DNA from: Flavobacterium sp. UBA6721 | GTDB lineage: Bacteria > Bacteroidota > Bacteroidia > Flavobacteriales > Flavobacteriaceae | Reading direction: 5' to 3' | Assembly (NCBI GenBank): GCA_002454195.1 | Contig: DKIJ01000005.1 | Span: 124,001-188,000 of the forward strand | DNA: 64,000 nt | In this document: in pieces, positions 26,538 through 35,608 of the stretch | Position numbering within the stretch: position 1 is the stretch's first letter | Layout: the number at the start of each line of letters is the position of its first letter | Translations under genes and position numbers: made by a program | Notes under the pieces: model-generated | What the model saw: the letters and a program-made list of their open reading frames with translations, nothing else | Told to the model about the DNA's origin: nothing | Databases searched by the model: none

Positions 26538-27943
26538 TGAGAAAGGGTTTTATATTTTTAATGGTACTATTTGTAGTTAATTGTTTTTCTCAGAATAAGC
26601 AAGTGTTGTACAATCTTACTTCGGTTCCACAATCTATGATGTTAAACCCAGGAGCAGATTTTAAATACAGCTATTATTTTGGGGTTCCTATGCTTTCAGG
26701 TTTTTCTTTTAAAGTAGGGTCTAGTGGTTTTTCAGCTTATGATTTGTTTGCTAATGATGGAGTCGATTTTAATCAGAAATTGCGAAAAGTGGTAAATTCG
26801 ACTACCAGAAATGATCATGCTGCAATCAATGAACAAATTGAATTACTTAATGGAGGCTTTAAATTAGGAGATTGGCTTGAAGACAAAGGGTATTTGTCTT
26901 TTGGATTGTATCAAGAATTTGATTTTTGGAATTATGTTCCTAAGGATCCGCTCGTTTTGGCATTATATGGTAATCAAAATTACATAGGAAAATCATTTGA
27001 TTTATCGGATATAAGTGTTAAAGCAGAAGTGCTTACGGTATTGCATCTAGGTTATCACAAAAACATAGCTGATAATTTTATTGTTGGAGCAAGAGGGAAA
27101 ATTTACTTCAGTGGGTTTAATGCTTCATCAACCCAAAATTCGGGTTATATCCTTACCCGACCATCTAGTACCACTATGTACGAACAAATTGTAAGGTCTA
27201 ATTTGACTTTAAATACTTCTGGAGTTTCAAAATATTTAGAAGACGATTATAATGGAGATACAGCTTCGGATATACAAAATCAACTATTATTTGGTGGAGA
27301 TATGGGCTTAGGATTTGATTTAGGTTTTACTTATTATCCTAAAAAAAATACGCAAATTACCGCTAGCATTCTTGATGTTGGTTTTGTTAAACATACTAAA
27401 GATGTTGCAAATTATACTTATAGTGGTATCTACAAATACGAAGGGATTAATCCTAGTTTTACGAGCACAGATGATCCAGATGGTGTTTATAGTGATTTTA
27501 ATGAGGCAATTAAAAGAGATACTTTGTACAATAAATATACTACTTGGCGTCCTGTAAAATTAAATGCGTCTTATCAATATTCATATGGGGTAAGCAAGGA
27601 CGAAGACTGCGTGTGTGAAGCAGGAGAAAAACCATTCAAGAATGCAGTTGGTGCGCAACTTTTTATAATGAGTACGCCAAGGCTACCTATTACCGCTTTA
27701 ACGGGATTCTATCAAAGAAATATATCAAATAAGTTACAATTAAAAGCTACCTATACATTGGATTCTTATTCCTATACCAATATTGGATTGGGGTTGTCTG
27801 CTAGATTGGGAGCCTTCAATATGTATTTTATGGGGGATAATTTATTAGGCTATCGTGATTTGTCAAAATCACAAAGTCTTTCTTTTCAATTTGGGTTTAA
27901 TTTTATTTTTAAAGATAGTAATGAACCACCTAGTCGATATTAA
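26537..27943 (+). CDS. DUF5723 family outer-membrane beta-barrel protein
   Basis: 468 residues. Signal peptide MRKGFIFLMVLFVVNCFSQ. The early segment LYNLTSVPQSMMLNPGA is the typical start of DUF5723 proteins, which resemble the PorP/SprF-like and FadL-like barrels of Bacteroidota. Many amphipathic strands follow (YLSFGLYQEFDFW, LTVLHLGYHKNIADNFIVGARGKIYF in parts, GDMGLGFDLGFTYYP), ending LSFQFGFNFIF. A Cys-containing loop (DEDCVCEAGEKPF) is near residue 360. Translationally coupled to the upstream lipoprotein. Confidence 0.85.
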   Translation: MRKGFIFLMVLFVVNCFSQNKQVLYNLTSVPQSMMLNPGADFKYSYYFGVPMLSGFSFKVGSSGFSAYDLFANDGVDFNQKLRKVVNSTTRNDHAAINEQIELLNGGFKLGDWLEDKGYLSFGLYQEFDFWNYVPKDPLVLALYGNQNYIGKSFDLSDISVKAEVLTVLHLGYHKNIADNFIVGARGKIYFSGFNASSTQNSGYILTRPSSTTMYEQIVRSNLTLNTSGVSKYLEDDYNGDTASDIQNQLLFGGDMGLGFDLGFTYYPKKNTQITASILDVGFVKHTKDVANYTYSGIYKYEGINPSFTSTDDPDGVYSDFNEAIKRDTLYNKYTTWRPVKLNASYQYSYGVSKDEDCVCEAGEKPFKNAVGAQLFIMSTPRLPITALTGFYQRNISNKLQLKATYTLDSYSYTNIGLGLSARLGAFNMYFMGDNLLGYRDLSKSQSLSFQFGFNFIFKDSNEPPSRY

Positions 27944-28042
27944 GTTAAGAATGTTTTGTAGCTTAAATAATATTAACAAATAGCTCGAATTGGACTCTAA
28001 AATTTAATTGGAATACAAATTTAATAAATCAAAATAATTTGC

Positions 28043-28050
28043 TATATTTG
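28043..28050 (+). promoter_or_regulatory. -7 box of guaB
   Basis: TATATTTG. The 26-nt leader contains a small inverted repeat GCAATT / AATTGC (28054-28073) ending just before the ATG. Confidence 0.65.
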
Positions 28051-28076
28051 CACGCAATTCAACTAGAAATTGCAAC

Positions 28077-29549
28077 ATGATAGCACACAATTCAAAGATT
28101 ATCGGTGAAGGTTTAACTTACGATGATGTATTATTAGTTCCTAATTACTCACAAGTGCTTCCTCGCGAAGTGAGTATCAAAACAAAATTCTCAAGAAACA
28201 TAACACTTAATGTTCCTATTGTATCAGCTGCTATGGATACAGTAACCGAAAGTTCTATGGCTATTGCTATGGCACAAGAAGGTGGAATAGGTGTTTTACA
28301 TAAAAACATGACTATAGAGCAGCAAGCTGCTAAAGTACGTAAAGTAAAACGTGCTGAGTCAGGTATGATTATCGATCCAGTAACTTTACCACTTACAGCT
28401 ACAGTAGCTGATGCTAAAGCTGCGATGAAAGAATACGGAATTGGTGGAATTCCAGTAGTTGATGAAAATCAAACATTAAAAGGAATTGTAACCAACCGTG
28501 ATTTGCGTTTCGAAAAAAACAGTACACGTCCTATCGTTGAGGTAATGACTAAGGAAAACTTAGTAACCGTTGCCGAAGGTACTTCATTAGCTGAAGCTGA
28601 AGTAGTTTTGCAAGGACATAAAATTGAAAAATTACCAGTAGTAGATCAAGATAATAAATTAGTAGGTTTGATTACATTTAGAGATATTACTAAATTGAAT
28701 CAAAAGCCAAATGCTAATAAAGATAAGTACGGTCGTTTGCGAGTAGCTGCTGCATTAGGGGTTACTGCTGATGCTGTAGAAAGAGCGACTGCTTTAGTAA
28801 ATGCTGGAGTAGATGCTGTTATTATTGATACCGCTCACGGACATACTAAAGGAGTGGTTGATGTTTTAAAAGCGGTTAAAGCACAATTTCCAGATTTAGA
28901 TGTTGTGGTTGGAAATATTGCTACACCAGAAGCTGCTCAATATTTAGTAGAAAATGGTGCTGATGGAGTAAAAGTAGGTATTGGACCTGGTTCAATTTGT
29001 ACTACACGTGTGGTGGCAGGTGTTGGTTTTCCTCAATTCTCAGCTGTATTAGAAGTAGCCGCTGCTATTAAAGGTTCGGGTGTTCCAGTTATTGCTGATG
29101 GAGGTATTCGCTACACAGGAGATATTCCTAAAGCTATTGCTGCCGGTGCTGATTGTGTAATGTTGGGTTCATTATTAGCAGGAACAAAAGAATCTCCTGG
29201 AGAAACTATCATTTTCGAAGGAAGAAAATTCAAATCCTATAGAGGAATGGGGTCTGTAGAAGCAATGCAAACAGGTTCAAAAGATCGTTATTTCCAAGAT
29301 GTTGAAGATGATGTTAAGAAATTAGTTCCAGAAGGAATTGTAGGTCGTGTTCCTTACAAAGGGGAATTAAATGAAAGTATGTTACAATTCATAGGAGGAT
29401 TACGTGCAGGTATGGGATATTGTGGAGCAAAAGATATTGCTACCTTACAAGCTACTGGACGTTTTGTGCGTTTAACTTCAAGCGGAATTTCTGAAAGTCA
29501 CCCTCACAATGTTACAATAACGAAAGAAGCTCCAAATTATTCTAGATAA
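28077..29549 (+). CDS. guaB: Inosine-5'-monophosphate dehydrogenase
   Basis: 490 residues, standard length. Barrel start [20 protein letters not shown], then two CBS domains (about 95-215, GGIPVVDE and [21 protein letters not shown]), then the catalytic barrel: [31 protein letters not shown] with the active-site Cys, [35 protein letters not shown] and the flap [11 protein letters not shown]. It oxidises IMP to XMP with NAD, the committed step to GMP. Strong terminator follows. Confidence 0.98.
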   Translation: MIAHNSKIIGEGLTYDDVLLVPNYSQVLPREVSIKTKFSRNITLNVPIVSAAMDTVTESSMAIAMAQEGGIGVLHKNMTIEQQAAKVRKVKRAESGMIIDPVTLPLTATVADAKAAMKEYGIGGIPVVDENQTLKGIVTNRDLRFEKNSTRPIVEVMTKENLVTVAEGTSLAEAEVVLQGHKIEKLPVVDQDNKLVGLITFRDITKLNQKPNANKDKYGRLRVAAALGVTADAVERATALVNAGVDAVIIDTAHGHTKGVVDVLKAVKAQFPDLDVVVGNIATPEAAQYLVENGADGVKVGIGPGSICTTRVVAGVGFPQFSAVLEVAAAIKGSGVPVIADGGIRYTGDIPKAIAAGADCVMLGSLLAGTKESPGETIIFEGRKFKSYRGMGSVEAMQTGSKDRYFQDVEDDVKKLVPEGIVGRVPYKGELNESMLQFIGGLRAGMGYCGAKDIATLQATGRFVRLTSSGISESHPHNVTITKEAPNYSR

Positions 29550-29570
29550 TTCTACGCTTATAATTATAAA

Positions 29571-29608
29571 AAACGAAAGGCTGTCTTTGATTAGACAGCC
29601 TTTCGTTT
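29571..29608. terminator. Bidirectional terminator after guaB
   Basis: 16-bp perfect stem AAACGAAAGGCTGTCT / AGACAGCCTTTCGTTT, 6-nt loop; serves guaB and the convergent PH-domain gene. Confidence 0.93.
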
Positions 29609-29617
29609 TATAAAATA

Positions 29618-29998
29618 TTATTTCAAAACATGTGTGGCTAAAACATTATGAACATCATAAACATTAACCGATTTATTAAATTGTTTTCGGATACTAGGCG
29701 TTTGTTCGCTTGAAACCCAAATTTTTAATTCCGCTTCCAAGTCAAAGGTGCCAGCAGTTTCAATACTGAAGCGACTAATGCTTTTATAAGTGATTGATTT
29801 GTATTCTGTTTTACTTCCTGTAACACCTTGTTTGTCAATTAGAATAAGTCTTTTGTTAGTGAAGATAAATACATCTCGAATAAGTTTGAAGCCCAGTTCT
29901 ATTTCTTCGCTGCTAATAAGTAGTTTGCCATAATCTTTTTGTAACTCCTCTTGGCTTACAGTTCCTGCGTTACCAAGTATTGCCGAAAATAATCCCAT
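29618..29998 (-). CDS. Bacterial PH domain protein
   Basis: 126 residues, cytoplasmic. Matches the short bacterial pleckstrin-homology-like family (YvbH/bPH type): GKLLISSEEIELGFKLIRDVFIFTNKRLILIDKQGVTGSKTEYKSITYKSISRFSIET (in parts) and a C-terminal helix VYDVHNVLATHVLK. The family forms ring-like oligomers of unknown role. Monocistronic, convergent with guaB. Confidence 0.88.
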   Translation of the reverse strand: MGLFSAILGNAGTVSQEELQKDYGKLLISSEEIELGFKLIRDVFIFTNKRLILIDKQGVTGSKTEYKSITYKSISRFSIETAGTFDLEAELKIWVSSEQTPSIRKQFNKSVNVYDVHNVLATHVLK

Positions 29999-30160
29999 AA
30001 TTAATTATTAAATTGTACTACTCGTATGGCTTTTCGTTTACGCCCCGTTTATTGGTTTCTGGACTCCTTTTTTTAATAATGAATTTAAAATCAGATTGAT
30101 AGAAATAAGTACGAATATATAATTTTGAATTGATATTTATGAGTTCAATTTAAAAATAGT

Positions 30161-30460
30161 TTATAGCCAAAGTGTAATTTGGAGTTTTTTTCCAACAATG
30201 ATTCTCTCTTTTTTACGGATTTCGGCTTTTAAAGGAAGAAGGTAAGTTTTCATTTTAGTATCAAACCAAATTGCCGTTTTCCATTCGGTTTTTCCAGTTT
30301 TGGCCACCGCTTTTAATCTTCCCCAACCTTCTTCTTCTGATTGCAGGCCTGTTCGTATTTCTGTAGCTATAGTTGTAGGCAAAGAAATAAAATACCAACC
30401 TCCAGGCGAAGGGTGTTGCCAGGTTTCAGCTGAAAATTGATATTTTATTTTTGCATTCAA
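30161..30460 (-). CDS. DUF1905 domain protein
   Basis: 99 residues, one beta-barrel-like DUF1905 domain: FSAETWQHPSPGGWYFISLP, then WGRLKAVAKTGKTEWKTAIWFDTKMKTYLLPLKAEIRK (in parts). No enzymatic residues are known for the family. It ends a two-gene unit with the lipoprotein gene at 30466, whose stop is only 5 bp upstream of this start. Confidence 0.88.
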   Translation of the reverse strand: MNAKIKYQFSAETWQHPSPGGWYFISLPTTIATEIRTGLQSEEEGWGRLKAVAKTGKTEWKTAIWFDTKMKTYLLPLKAEIRKKERIIVGKKLQITLWL

Positions 30461-30465
30461 TACGT

Positions 30466-31104
30466 TTAATTTTTTAAATAATTGTATTTAGGAACGAAGA
30501 GGAATTCTTCTGTTCGGTTGGTTTTGGTCGAAATTCTAATTTCTTTTAAACAGCTTCCTTTTTCATCTTTGGTTTCACAATGCACCAAAACTTCGTCAAT
30601 GAGCGTGTCATTTTTATCTTTGATGATGATTTTAGAAAGTTCTTTGTTGGTATAATAAAAATACTGAGTGTAGAACGGATTAAAATTATCTACTATTTTA
30701 GTAATACTTCCATCTGAATTATAATGATAAATGGATTCATTTTGTTTGTATTGTTTTCTGGTGTAACAACTGATGCGTTCACGCTGATTTGGTTTCCAGC
30801 GGGTTTTACAGTAATAAGGTTCTTTATCAGGATATTTTTCTACAATAAACCATAATTTTTTTTCGGTTTGCTGCAATACCTTGTCTAAGGAATCCACAGT
30901 TTGTGACGATTTGATGCGGCCATTGCGGGTAAAGATCATTTGTTTTTTATACAATAGTTTCTTCTGGTTGTTTTCCAGTAAATATTTTTCCTCGGTTGCT
31001 AGTTGTATTCCATCAGGTAGTTGTTTTATCGTAGTATATTTTTTTGAAACACAAGATGGTATCATTAACAGGATAATGAAAAGAGATAAGTTTTTCATAA
31101 TCAT
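30466..31104 (-). CDS. Lipoprotein of unknown function
   Basis: 212 residues with a lipobox MIPSC about residue 18. Two Met codons (1 and 3) could start it. The mature chain is charged, with YHYNSDGSITKIVDNFNP reminiscent of MORN/toxin-like antirepeat strands, and several Cys (YYCKTRW, SCYTRKQ, CETKDEKGSC) that could form disulfides outside the cytoplasm. Not recognised as a named family. It sits 5 bp before the DUF1905 gene on the same strand. Confidence 0.75.
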   Translation of the reverse strand: MIMKNLSLFIILLMIPSCVSKKYTTIKQLPDGIQLATEEKYLLENNQKKLLYKKQMIFTRNGRIKSSQTVDSLDKVLQQTEKKLWFIVEKYPDKEPYYCKTRWKPNQRERISCYTRKQYKQNESIYHYNSDGSITKIVDNFNPFYTQYFYYTNKELSKIIIKDKNDTLIDEVLVHCETKDEKGSCLKEIRISTKTNRTEEFLFVPKYNYLKN

Positions 31105-31165
31105 AACGTTTAGTTCTACTAAGTTAATGATAAAGACAATTGGTTAAGTGTCTTGTGAGTAAAAA

Positions 31166-31206
31166 AAGAATGCAACACTCTTAAACTTAAGGGTGCTGCA
31201 TTTTTT
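31166..31206 (-). terminator. Terminator of narK
   Basis: 14-bp stem with two mismatches (TGCAACACTCTTAA / TTAAGGGTGCTGCA) bracketed by A and T runs; 22 bp past the narK stop. Confidence 0.8.
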
Positions 31207-31227
31207 AATTTGATGGAATTAATAATA

Positions 31228-32712
31228 TTATTTTACAACATCTATTTGCTTAGATAATTCAGGTTGGTTTTTGTTCATCATATTTGTGATAGTGATGTGC
31301 ATCCAAACCAAACAGATGATAGAGAATAGTAAAATGAATATCCAGGAACTGGACCATAATCCGGTAGCGGTCAATAAGTAGCTGAAGATAATTGGACCGC
31401 AGAATCCACCTAAACCGCCTAATAGTCCTACCATTCCACCTACAACACCTACTTCAGAAGGGAAATACTCAGGAATGTGTTTGTAAACGGCCGCTTTTCC
31501 AATTCCCCATGAAATACCAATCAGGATTACCAAAACCAGATAAACCCACATGTTAGCATCAAAGTTGATTTTAGTGATTCCTTTAGCTAATAATTCTTTT
31601 TTGACAACCTCTTGGTTTTCTTTTACAATTACTTCCTGCCAGGATGTTTTAGTTGGGAAAATATTAGAACCATCAGTACTTAGTTCTTTTTTAGCTTCCA
31701 ATGGAATATTAGTTTCACCTACTTTTATATTTGTTGTTGAAACTTCGGTAACCCTACCTGCTTTTTTAGCCATGATTCCTGCTCCTGCTGTGGTGATTTC
31801 CATTTTTGGCACCATTAACAAAGAACTTAATAGTACTGATGAACCCAGTACCCAGTACATTACTTTTCTGGCTCCGTATTTATCGGATAAATAACCTCCA
31901 AAGGCACGAATTACACCTGATGGTAAGCTAAACATCGTGGCAAACATACCTCCCATAACTAAACTGGTTTGGTACACGTTCATGAAATTTGGCAATAACC
32001 ATTGAGAGTAAGCTACAAAACATCCAAATACTAAGAAGTAGTAAGCTCCAAAACGCCATACCCGAACATTTTTCAAAGTACTTAACATTTGTGGGATAGT
32101 TTTAGTCGATTTTTCTAATTTTTTGTTTTCGGCAAATACCAAAAAAATAATACCAATTATTAATAAGACAGCTCCGTAGATAAGCGGCAGGATTTTCCAT
32201 CCGTTTTCCGGGTCACTAGCTGAAAATTGGTTCAATAAAGAAGGAGCAATAAAAGTAGTGATAGCTGCTCCTGCATTTCCCATTCCGAAAATACCTAAAG
32301 CTCTTCCCTGCCATTCTTTAGGATACCATATAGAAGTATAACCAACACCGACAGCAAATCCTGTTCCTACCATTCCAAATAAAAAACTTAAAATAGCAAA
32401 CATAGAAAAGCTATCTGCTGTTGGAAGTAAAAATAAAGGAATCGAACATAGTAATAGTAAAAAAGAGAATACGTATTTTCCACCAAATTTATCTGTTAGA
32501 ATACCCATTGGTAAACGCATTATTGATCCTGTTAAAATTGGTATTCCAAGTAACCATCCTACTTGTACAACACTCCAATTGAAAATACCTTTGTCAACTA
32601 AGTAAGTTACTAATACACCATTAAGTGTCCAGCAAGCAAAACAAACAGTAAAAGCCAATGTATTAAGAAATAACATTCTGTGCGACTTTGAAAGAGAATT
32701 TGTATTTTTCAT
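31228..32712 (-). CDS. narK: NarK-type nitrate/nitrite MFS transporter with an extra soluble loop
   Basis: 494 residues. MFS/NNP family: PMGILTDKFGGKYVFSFLLL, GVGYTSIWYPKEWQGRALGIFGMGNAGAA (nitrate signature, in parts), GVIRAFGGYLSDKYGARKVMYW and VVGGMVGLLGGLGGFCGPIIF (second Gly-rich signature, in parts). Residues about 304-387 are a polar insertion between membrane segments that compact NarK proteins lack. The -7 box at complement 32731-32738 covers the upstream Met at 32733, so the ATG at 32712 (MKNTNSLSKSHRM) is used. Operator motif at 32789-32818. It supplies nitrite/nitrate for the NirBD genes nearby. Confidence 0.93.
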   Translation of the reverse strand: MKNTNSLSKSHRMLFLNTLAFTVCFACWTLNGVLVTYLVDKGIFNWSVVQVGWLLGIPILTGSIMRLPMGILTDKFGGKYVFSFLLLLCSIPLFLLPTADSFSMFAILSFLFGMVGTGFAVGVGYTSIWYPKEWQGRALGIFGMGNAGAAITTFIAPSLLNQFSASDPENGWKILPLIYGAVLLIIGIIFLVFAENKKLEKSTKTIPQMLSTLKNVRVWRFGAYYFLVFGCFVAYSQWLLPNFMNVYQTSLVMGGMFATMFSLPSGVIRAFGGYLSDKYGARKVMYWVLGSSVLLSSLLMVPKMEITTAGAGIMAKKAGRVTEVSTTNIKVGETNIPLEAKKELSTDGSNIFPTKTSWQEVIVKENQEVVKKELLAKGITKINFDANMWVYLVLVILIGISWGIGKAAVYKHIPEYFPSEVGVVGGMVGLLGGLGGFCGPIIFSYLLTATGLWSSSWIFILLFSIICLVWMHITITNMMNKNQPELSKQIDVVK

Positions 32713-32730
32713 GATACTTGTGTTTTTAAG

Positions 32731-32738
32731 CAAATTTA
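32731..32738 (-). promoter_or_regulatory. -7 box of narK
   Basis: TAAATTTG on the minus strand, 18 bp before the chosen ATG. Confidence 0.65.
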
Positions 32739-32788
32739 TGTAGTATAGACTAGTAAAAAGCTGCGAAAACGCAGGTTTTGAAAAATAA

Positions 32789-32818
32789 ATACGTAAAAAT
32801 ACTTATTTTTATACGTAT
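32789..32818 (-). promoter_or_regulatory. NarL-like operator upstream of narK
   Basis: ATACGTAAAAATACTTAT (32789-32806) followed by ATACGTAT (32811-32818). The TACTTAT part fits the NarL heptamer TACYYMT. The first 18 bp match the nirB site (39248-39265) at 17 of 18 positions. The centre lies about 75-80 bp upstream of the expected start point. Confidence 0.65.
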
Positions 32819-32982
32819 TTATGTGTTTGCTGCAAGTAAGTAGTCAGTTTCCTGTCGTTTATTTCTAAATTTTGGTTTATTATTTTTTTTAGTTTTATTG
32901 ATTGTTTAAAGTTAAGTTTAGTGTTGGGATATGGCAGAGAATTATGGAATAAGTTTTTTATTCAGGATTATGTACAAATAAA

Positions 32983-33020
32983 AAATCCTGTTTTCTAGTC
33001 TAAACTAAAAAACAGGATTT
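32983..33020 (-). terminator. Terminator of the NarL-like regulator gene
   Basis: 12-bp perfect stem AAATCCTGTTTT / AAAACAGGATTT, 14-nt loop. The rest of the 325-bp spacer to narK holds only the narK promoter and operator. Confidence 0.88.
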
Positions 33021-33037
33021 GGATAAGATTAAGCTTA

Positions 33038-33697
33038 TTATATCAATGAATACTCGGTAGCTTTGTTTGAAAGTTCCATTAGATTTTTGACTTTCAGTTT
33101 TTTCATTAGGTTAAAACGGTGTACTTCCGCAGTACGTTTGCTAATCTCTAAGGCTTCGGCAATTTCTTTGTTTCCTTTACCCGATAATAATAAGGTTAAA
33201 ATTTCTTTTTCTCTTTTGGTAATGGTTAAATCTTCGGTAAGAGCCGGCTTTGGATCCAAAGAAGTTGAGGAATTAGTCAATTGATTAATTAAGATAGACG
33301 AAATGTCTCCTGTAAAGTATTTTCCTCCGTTAGCTACAGCGTGCAGGGCTTTTAAGAATTCTTCTTTACTAGAACCTTTTAGTAAGTAACCGTCAGCACC
33401 TGCTTTGATGGATTTCAAAACATATTCTTCAGATTCGTGCATTGAAAGCACAATAATTTTTACATTATTATTTTGACTGCGTAATTTTTCAACCACTTCA
33501 ATGCCGGTATGATGAGGCATTCTAATATCTACAATTAATAAGTCCGGATTGGTAGTCGTTACGACGTCTAATGCTTCTTGTCCATCTGTAGCTTCTCCAA
33601 CTACTTCAATATTTTTTTCGCTTTCTAAAAGTGATTTTATACCATCTCTTACAAAGAAATGATCATCAGCAAGGACAACTTTAATCATTTGGTTCAT
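33038..33697 (-). CDS. NarL-type LuxR response regulator
   Basis: 219 residues from the ATG at 33697 (MNQMIKVVLADDHFFVRDG). The open frame extends 18 codons further but through the operator region. Receiver domain: DD at 11-12, Asp57 in LLIVDIRMPHHTG, Ser/Thr in VLSMHES, Lys in GYLLKGS. C-terminal LuxR HTH: LTKREKEILTLLLSGKGNKEIAEALEISKRTAEVHRFNLMKKL (in parts). It is downstream of the NarX-like kinase, with its own operator-bearing spacer. Likely controller of narK and nirBD (inference from motif and position). Confidence 0.93.
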   Translation of the reverse strand: MNQMIKVVLADDHFFVRDGIKSLLESEKNIEVVGEATDGQEALDVVTTTNPDLLIVDIRMPHHTGIEVVEKLRSQNNNVKIIVLSMHESEEYVLKSIKAGADGYLLKGSSKEEFLKALHAVANGGKYFTGDISSILINQLTNSSTSLDPKPALTEDLTITKREKEILTLLLSGKGNKEIAEALEISKRTAEVHRFNLMKKLKVKNLMELSNKATEYSLI

Positions 33698-33729
33698 AAC
33701 GTACGTTTTTTTAAAGGATATAAAATATT

Positions 33730-33771
33730 TACTTATTTTAAAGTCGTGCAATATACGTATTTTTTACGTAT
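33730..33771 (-). promoter_or_regulatory. NarL-like sites upstream of the response-regulator gene
   Basis: TACTTAT (33730-33736) and the palindrome ATACGTATTTTTTACGTAT (33753-33771), a variant of the narK/nirB motif. They lie in the 88-bp gap between the kinase and regulator genes and suggest autoregulation. No clear TANNTTTG is seen here. Confidence 0.5.
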
Positions 33772-33785
33772 TTTCTTTGCAAAAA

Positions 33786-35597
33786 TTATATAGGAATATT
33801 AAATGTAATTCGGGTGCCTTCTCCAGGTATCGAATTGATAAAAACCCTGCCATTAATGTATTGAACGCGTTCTTTCATGAATAGTAATCCCATTCCCGAT
33901 TCACTATTGCGTTTTTTTTCTACTGTATTAATATCAAAACTTTTTCCGTTATCGTCAACGGTAATGCTAAGTATGTTATTGCTATGTGAAAGTTGCACGA
34001 TAATATGGGATGAATCGGCATATTTGATAGCATTATTGATGGCTTCTTGTGTAAGGCGATAAATATTGATTTCGATTAATGAATCTAATCTTTGGTCAAA
34101 ATCGGTTTTATTGTAAAACAGGACGTTCTTTCCAGTAAGTTTGGCTAATTCCAAGGTAAGTTTAGCAATCGAAGAAACAATACCGTGATCACTTAATTCG
34201 GGTGGCATTAGGTTAAAAGTAGCAGTTCGAACGCCTTTGATAATATCTAAAGATAATTTTTTAAGGTGTTCTATTTTTTGAGCCGATTTCTCCTTGTCAT
34301 CGAGGTTAATACTTTCCAAACTAAATTTTAGTCCCGTAAGCATTTGTCCAATTCCGTCGTGGATTTCTCGCGCAATTCGGTTTTGTTCATTTTCTTGATT
34401 TTCAACAATTTTACTAGAAATAATCTTTTGTTGATTTATTTTTTCAATAATATTTTCACGATTTAATCGCTCTACTTCAAGTTCGGCATTTTTACGAATG
34501 GTGATGTTGAAACAAATGACTAATAATTCGGATTCTTCTTTGCGGATGCGAACAGGAATCATCGACATATCAAGCCAAAGTTTGTTACCATTTTTGTCGG
34601 TTGTATTGATTTCGCCTTGCCAACCGCTTCTTTGTTTGTCGGCAATAATTTGTTCAATTTCCTGTTGTTCCTTGGCAACTTTAGTTAATGCCTTGGAAAA
34701 GCTTTTGTCATTATCAAAAGAGGGATTGTATTGTAACAATTTAGAGAATTTCTCCCCCATGTGTATGATTTTACCTTGCGGACTTATACGGCAATATAAA
34801 AGAGTGTTCTCCATTGCAAAATTCAATGATTTTAGTTCTTTTACTGAATTTTCCTTTGCAATGCTTATCGTTTCTGTGTCTCTAGCAAGTTTGATTGCCC
34901 TTTTTTCAGAGAGGATAAGTTTTGAGATTAAGACTTCTATTTTTTTATTGGTAGGCTTAAAAATGTATTGGAATTCTAATAGTAACACTAGTAAAGTGAA
35001 AGTTAGAATACCATATTCAATATTACGTTGACGGGTTACTTTTTCGGAAGCTTCATATTCGTATTGACTTACAATGCGATTCATTTTGGTTAGAAAAATG
35101 GCTACATTGTCTAAGATTGTTTTTATTTCTTTTGGATAATTGTCTCTAGAAAGTGTTTCTTTATTGTGCGACAAAAATTTTTGAACTGCAAAATCTATTT
35201 TGTTAACATTGGGCTTTATGTCTGTATATAAAGTAGAAAGAGTGGTACTTTTTTCACTTGGAAAATTTAAACTATCGTTTCCTTTTTCAAGAGCAATATG
35301 AGTAGATTTCCATAGTTCAAGTGTCTTTTTGATGTTAGCCACTTCTTCATCAATGTTAGAATTTATAGAAGAAGAATTTAGAATAAGAATTTCCTTGGCG
35401 AGTTTTTGGCTCAGCATTCTTTGTTTTCCCGATATGTTAATCAAACGGGAGTCATTGAGTTGGCTGCTTATGTTATGCTGAATCAATAACTGACTCAGCA
35501 GAATCGTAATGGCAATAGTAATTAAAGCAAATAGATACATTTGCTTTAATTGTTTAAAATTAAGATTTTCAGAAAACGCTTTGGCTTCTTTTATCAT
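33786..35597 (-). CDS. NarX-like sensor histidine kinase
   Basis: 603 residues. First membrane helix about 21-40, then a periplasmic four-helix PilJ/NarX-type region with the P-box-like NISGKQRMLSQKLAKEI (about 54-70), a second membrane helix about 195-212, a PAS domain (about 255-370, ending SELLVICFNITIRKNAELE in parts), and a HisKA_3 domain RIAREIHDGIGQMLTGLKF with His413. The C-terminal ATPase has YRLTQEAINNAIKYADSS, VDDNGKSFD and GMGLLFMKERVQYINGR. The P-box resemblance, HisKA_3 type and location suggest it senses nitrate or nitrite. It is followed by its regulator. Confidence 0.92.
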   Translation of the reverse strand: MIKEAKAFSENLNFKQLKQMYLFALITIAITILLSQLLIQHNISSQLNDSRLINISGKQRMLSQKLAKEILILNSSSINSNIDEEVANIKKTLELWKSTHIALEKGNDSLNFPSEKSTTLSTLYTDIKPNVNKIDFAVQKFLSHNKETLSRDNYPKEIKTILDNVAIFLTKMNRIVSQYEYEASEKVTRQRNIEYGILTFTLLVLLLEFQYIFKPTNKKIEVLISKLILSEKRAIKLARDTETISIAKENSVKELKSLNFAMENTLLYCRISPQGKIIHMGEKFSKLLQYNPSFDNDKSFSKALTKVAKEQQEIEQIIADKQRSGWQGEINTTDKNGNKLWLDMSMIPVRIRKEESELLVICFNITIRKNAELEVERLNRENIIEKINQQKIISSKIVENQENEQNRIAREIHDGIGQMLTGLKFSLESINLDDKEKSAQKIEHLKKLSLDIIKGVRTATFNLMPPELSDHGIVSSIAKLTLELAKLTGKNVLFYNKTDFDQRLDSLIEINIYRLTQEAINNAIKYADSSHIIVQLSHSNNILSITVDDNGKSFDINTVEKKRNSESGMGLLFMKERVQYINGRVFINSIPGEGTRITFNIPI

Positions 35598-35608
35598 AAT
35601 GGGTCGAA

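Noticed and set aside
28051-28076. Riboswitch or attenuator in the guaB leader
   Set aside because: The leader is only about 20-25 nt with a 6-bp inverted repeat, too small for a purine riboswitch.
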